A program made the translations under genes and the position numbers. The notes below the pieces were generated by a model, which ran no database searches, was not told the origin of the DNA, and saw nothing but the letters and a program-made list of their open reading frames with translations. 6,862 nt of DNA. It comes from Ghiorsea sp. (lineage in GTDB: Bacteria; Pseudomonadota; Zetaproteobacteria; Mariprofundales; Mariprofundaceae). The DNA lies in assembly GCA_021772875.1 (NCBI GenBank), contig JAJFLD010000150.1, forward strand, positions 1 through 6,862. The letters are read 5' to 3'. The number at the start of each line of letters is the position of its first letter. Positions within the stretch are counted from its first letter, which is position 1. Below are positions 6,023 through 6,862 of this stretch, piece by piece.

Positions 6023-6862
6023 TGGGGGACAAAAAAAATGAGCGTGAACAACAAATAGCATTTGACCCTAGAATGATGCAAGCAATGTATGGTGGATTGG
6101 TTGAAGAAGATGAAATTGACTTGCTTGAATACTGGAGAGTCATTTGGAAAAAACGTTGGTTAATTATCGGGATTTCTTTCTTGGCTGCGGTGATTGCTGT
6201 AGGGCTATCTTTGATGATGCCTAATGTTTATCGTGCAGAAGCTTTACTTGCTCCTATGGGTGGAGAAAAGGATAAAGGCGGTATTTCGTCTATGTTGGGG
6301 GGGCTTGGTGGCATAGCATCTTTAGCAGGTGTATCATTAGGTGGCAATAGTTCAGTTGAAGAGAATATCGCAGTGATTAAATCTCGTGAATTTATTTGGG
6401 GGTTTGTAAAAGATGAGCAGCTCATGCCAATTCTTTTTGCAGCTGCATGGGATGCGGAATCTAAGCAGTGGTTGGCTAAAGATAAAGAAGATCAACCAAG
6501 TTTATGGGATGCGTGGCGACTTTTGGTTGAGGGAAGCTTGCTCAACGTGAATGTAAACAAAGATTCTGGATTGGTAAGTTTTACGATAGACTGGACAGAC
6601 CCTGACCTCGCAAGTGTCTGGGTTACAAAGTTGGTGAAACGCATCAATACACATTTGCGGGAACGTGCGATTAAGCAAAGCCAAGAAAAACTGAAGTATT
6701 TGAATCATGAGTTAAGTAAAACATTGATTGAGGAAAATCGACAAGCTTTATATGAATTGATTTCGACCGAACAAAAACAAGCCATGTTGGCCAATACGCA
6801 GCAAGATTTTGCTTTTCGGGTGATTGACCCAGCGGTGGTGCCGGATAGGAAAATCAAACCTA
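6022..6862 (+). CDS. Wzz-type polysaccharide chain-length determinant, 3' end cut by the window edge
   Basis: The frame is open from ATG 6022 to the right edge, giving 280 codons and no stop. Members of this family are polysaccharide co-polymerases in the inner membrane that set glycan length and work with Wza-like exporters. The N-terminus carries the family's cytoplasmic segment EIDLLEYWRVIWKKR (31-45), then a membrane helix at about 46-66. A Gly-rich stretch follows at 79-109. Residues about 114-138 contain SREFIWGFV and LMPILF, a pattern familiar from Wzz proteins. A charged, probably coiled-coil region spans about 205-262. The visible end, IDPAVVPDRKIKP, is the Pro-rich motif that normally precedes the second membrane helix. 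A C-terminal tyrosine kinase domain (Wzc type) can be neither seen nor excluded. The start shares its A with the TAA of the SLBB gene and has no clear Shine-Dalgarno, which suggests translational coupling. ATGs at 6073 and 6076 are less likely starts. Confidence 0.93.
   Translation, partial: MGDKKNEREQQIAFDPRMMQAMYGGLVEEDEIDLLEYWRVIWKKRWLIIGISFLAAVIAVGLSLMMPNVYRAEALLAPMGGEKDKGGISSMLGGLGGIASLAGVSLGGNSSVEENIAVIKSREFIWGFVKDEQLMPILFAAAWDAESKQWLAKDKEDQPSLWDAWRLLVEGSLLNVNVNKDSGLVSFTIDWTDPDLASVWVTKLVKRINTHLRERAIKQSQEKLKYLNHELSKTLIEENRQALYELISTEQKQAMLANTQQDFAFRVIDPAVVPDRKIKP

Noticed and set aside
6038..6061. ATG at 6038 after an A8 run as an alternative start for the Wzz gene
   Set aside because: It is out of frame with the Wzz protein and meets a stop after six codons.
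5664..6708. Four short minus-strand frames opposite the SLBB and Wzz genes
   Set aside because: All are antisense to well-supported protein genes and their translations look like random frames.
1..6862. tRNA, rRNA, CRISPR array, insertion sequence, attachment site or toxin-antitoxin pair
   Set aside because: The window is almost entirely filled by five conserved protein genes. I saw no cloverleaf, no regularly spaced repeats and no transposase or terminal inverted repeats.

Overview
The window carries five protein genes, all on the + strand and closely packed: the 3' part of guaA (GMP synthetase), a lipoprotein FKBP-type peptidyl-prolyl isomerase of the Mip/FkpA kind, tolB, a large multi-SLBB polysaccharide export protein, and the 5' part of a Wzz-type chain-length determinant gene. 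Lipoprotein sorting, TolB and polysaccharide export all point to a Gram-negative bacterium with an outer membrane. The base composition is moderately AT-rich by eye. The GuaA segment closely resembles proteobacterial GuaA as I remember it, so a proteobacterium is likely. I cannot place it more precisely without a search.

Layout: guaA enters from the left edge and stops at 1134. After a 40-base A-rich gap comes the isomerase (1175-1879), which has a good Shine-Dalgarno. A 31-base gap with a small AT-rich hairpin and T-run leads to tolB (1911-3188), which has no visible Shine-Dalgarno. The tolB stop lies beside several candidate starts for the SLBB protein (preferred start 3212, end 6022). The SLBB stop shares one base with the Wzz start at 6022, and the Wzz gene runs off the right edge. 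No gap exceeds 50 bases, no gene lies on the minus strand, and I see no RNA gene, insertion sequence or CRISPR array.

Functionally the window moves from housekeeping (guanine nucleotide synthesis) through envelope maintenance (periplasmic folding, Tol system) to surface polysaccharide export. The SLBB protein and the Wzz protein are the usual export-channel and inner-membrane chain-length pair at the head of an exopolysaccharide, capsule or O-antigen cluster, so that cluster probably continues to the right. Tight spacing suggests co-transcription of at least tolB, the SLBB gene and the Wzz gene.

Nothing here is clearly a new kind of system. The points most worth a second look are the Wza-like protein with seven SLBB repeats, no cysteine and a coiled-coil insertion, and the placement of tolB directly before polysaccharide genes without pal.
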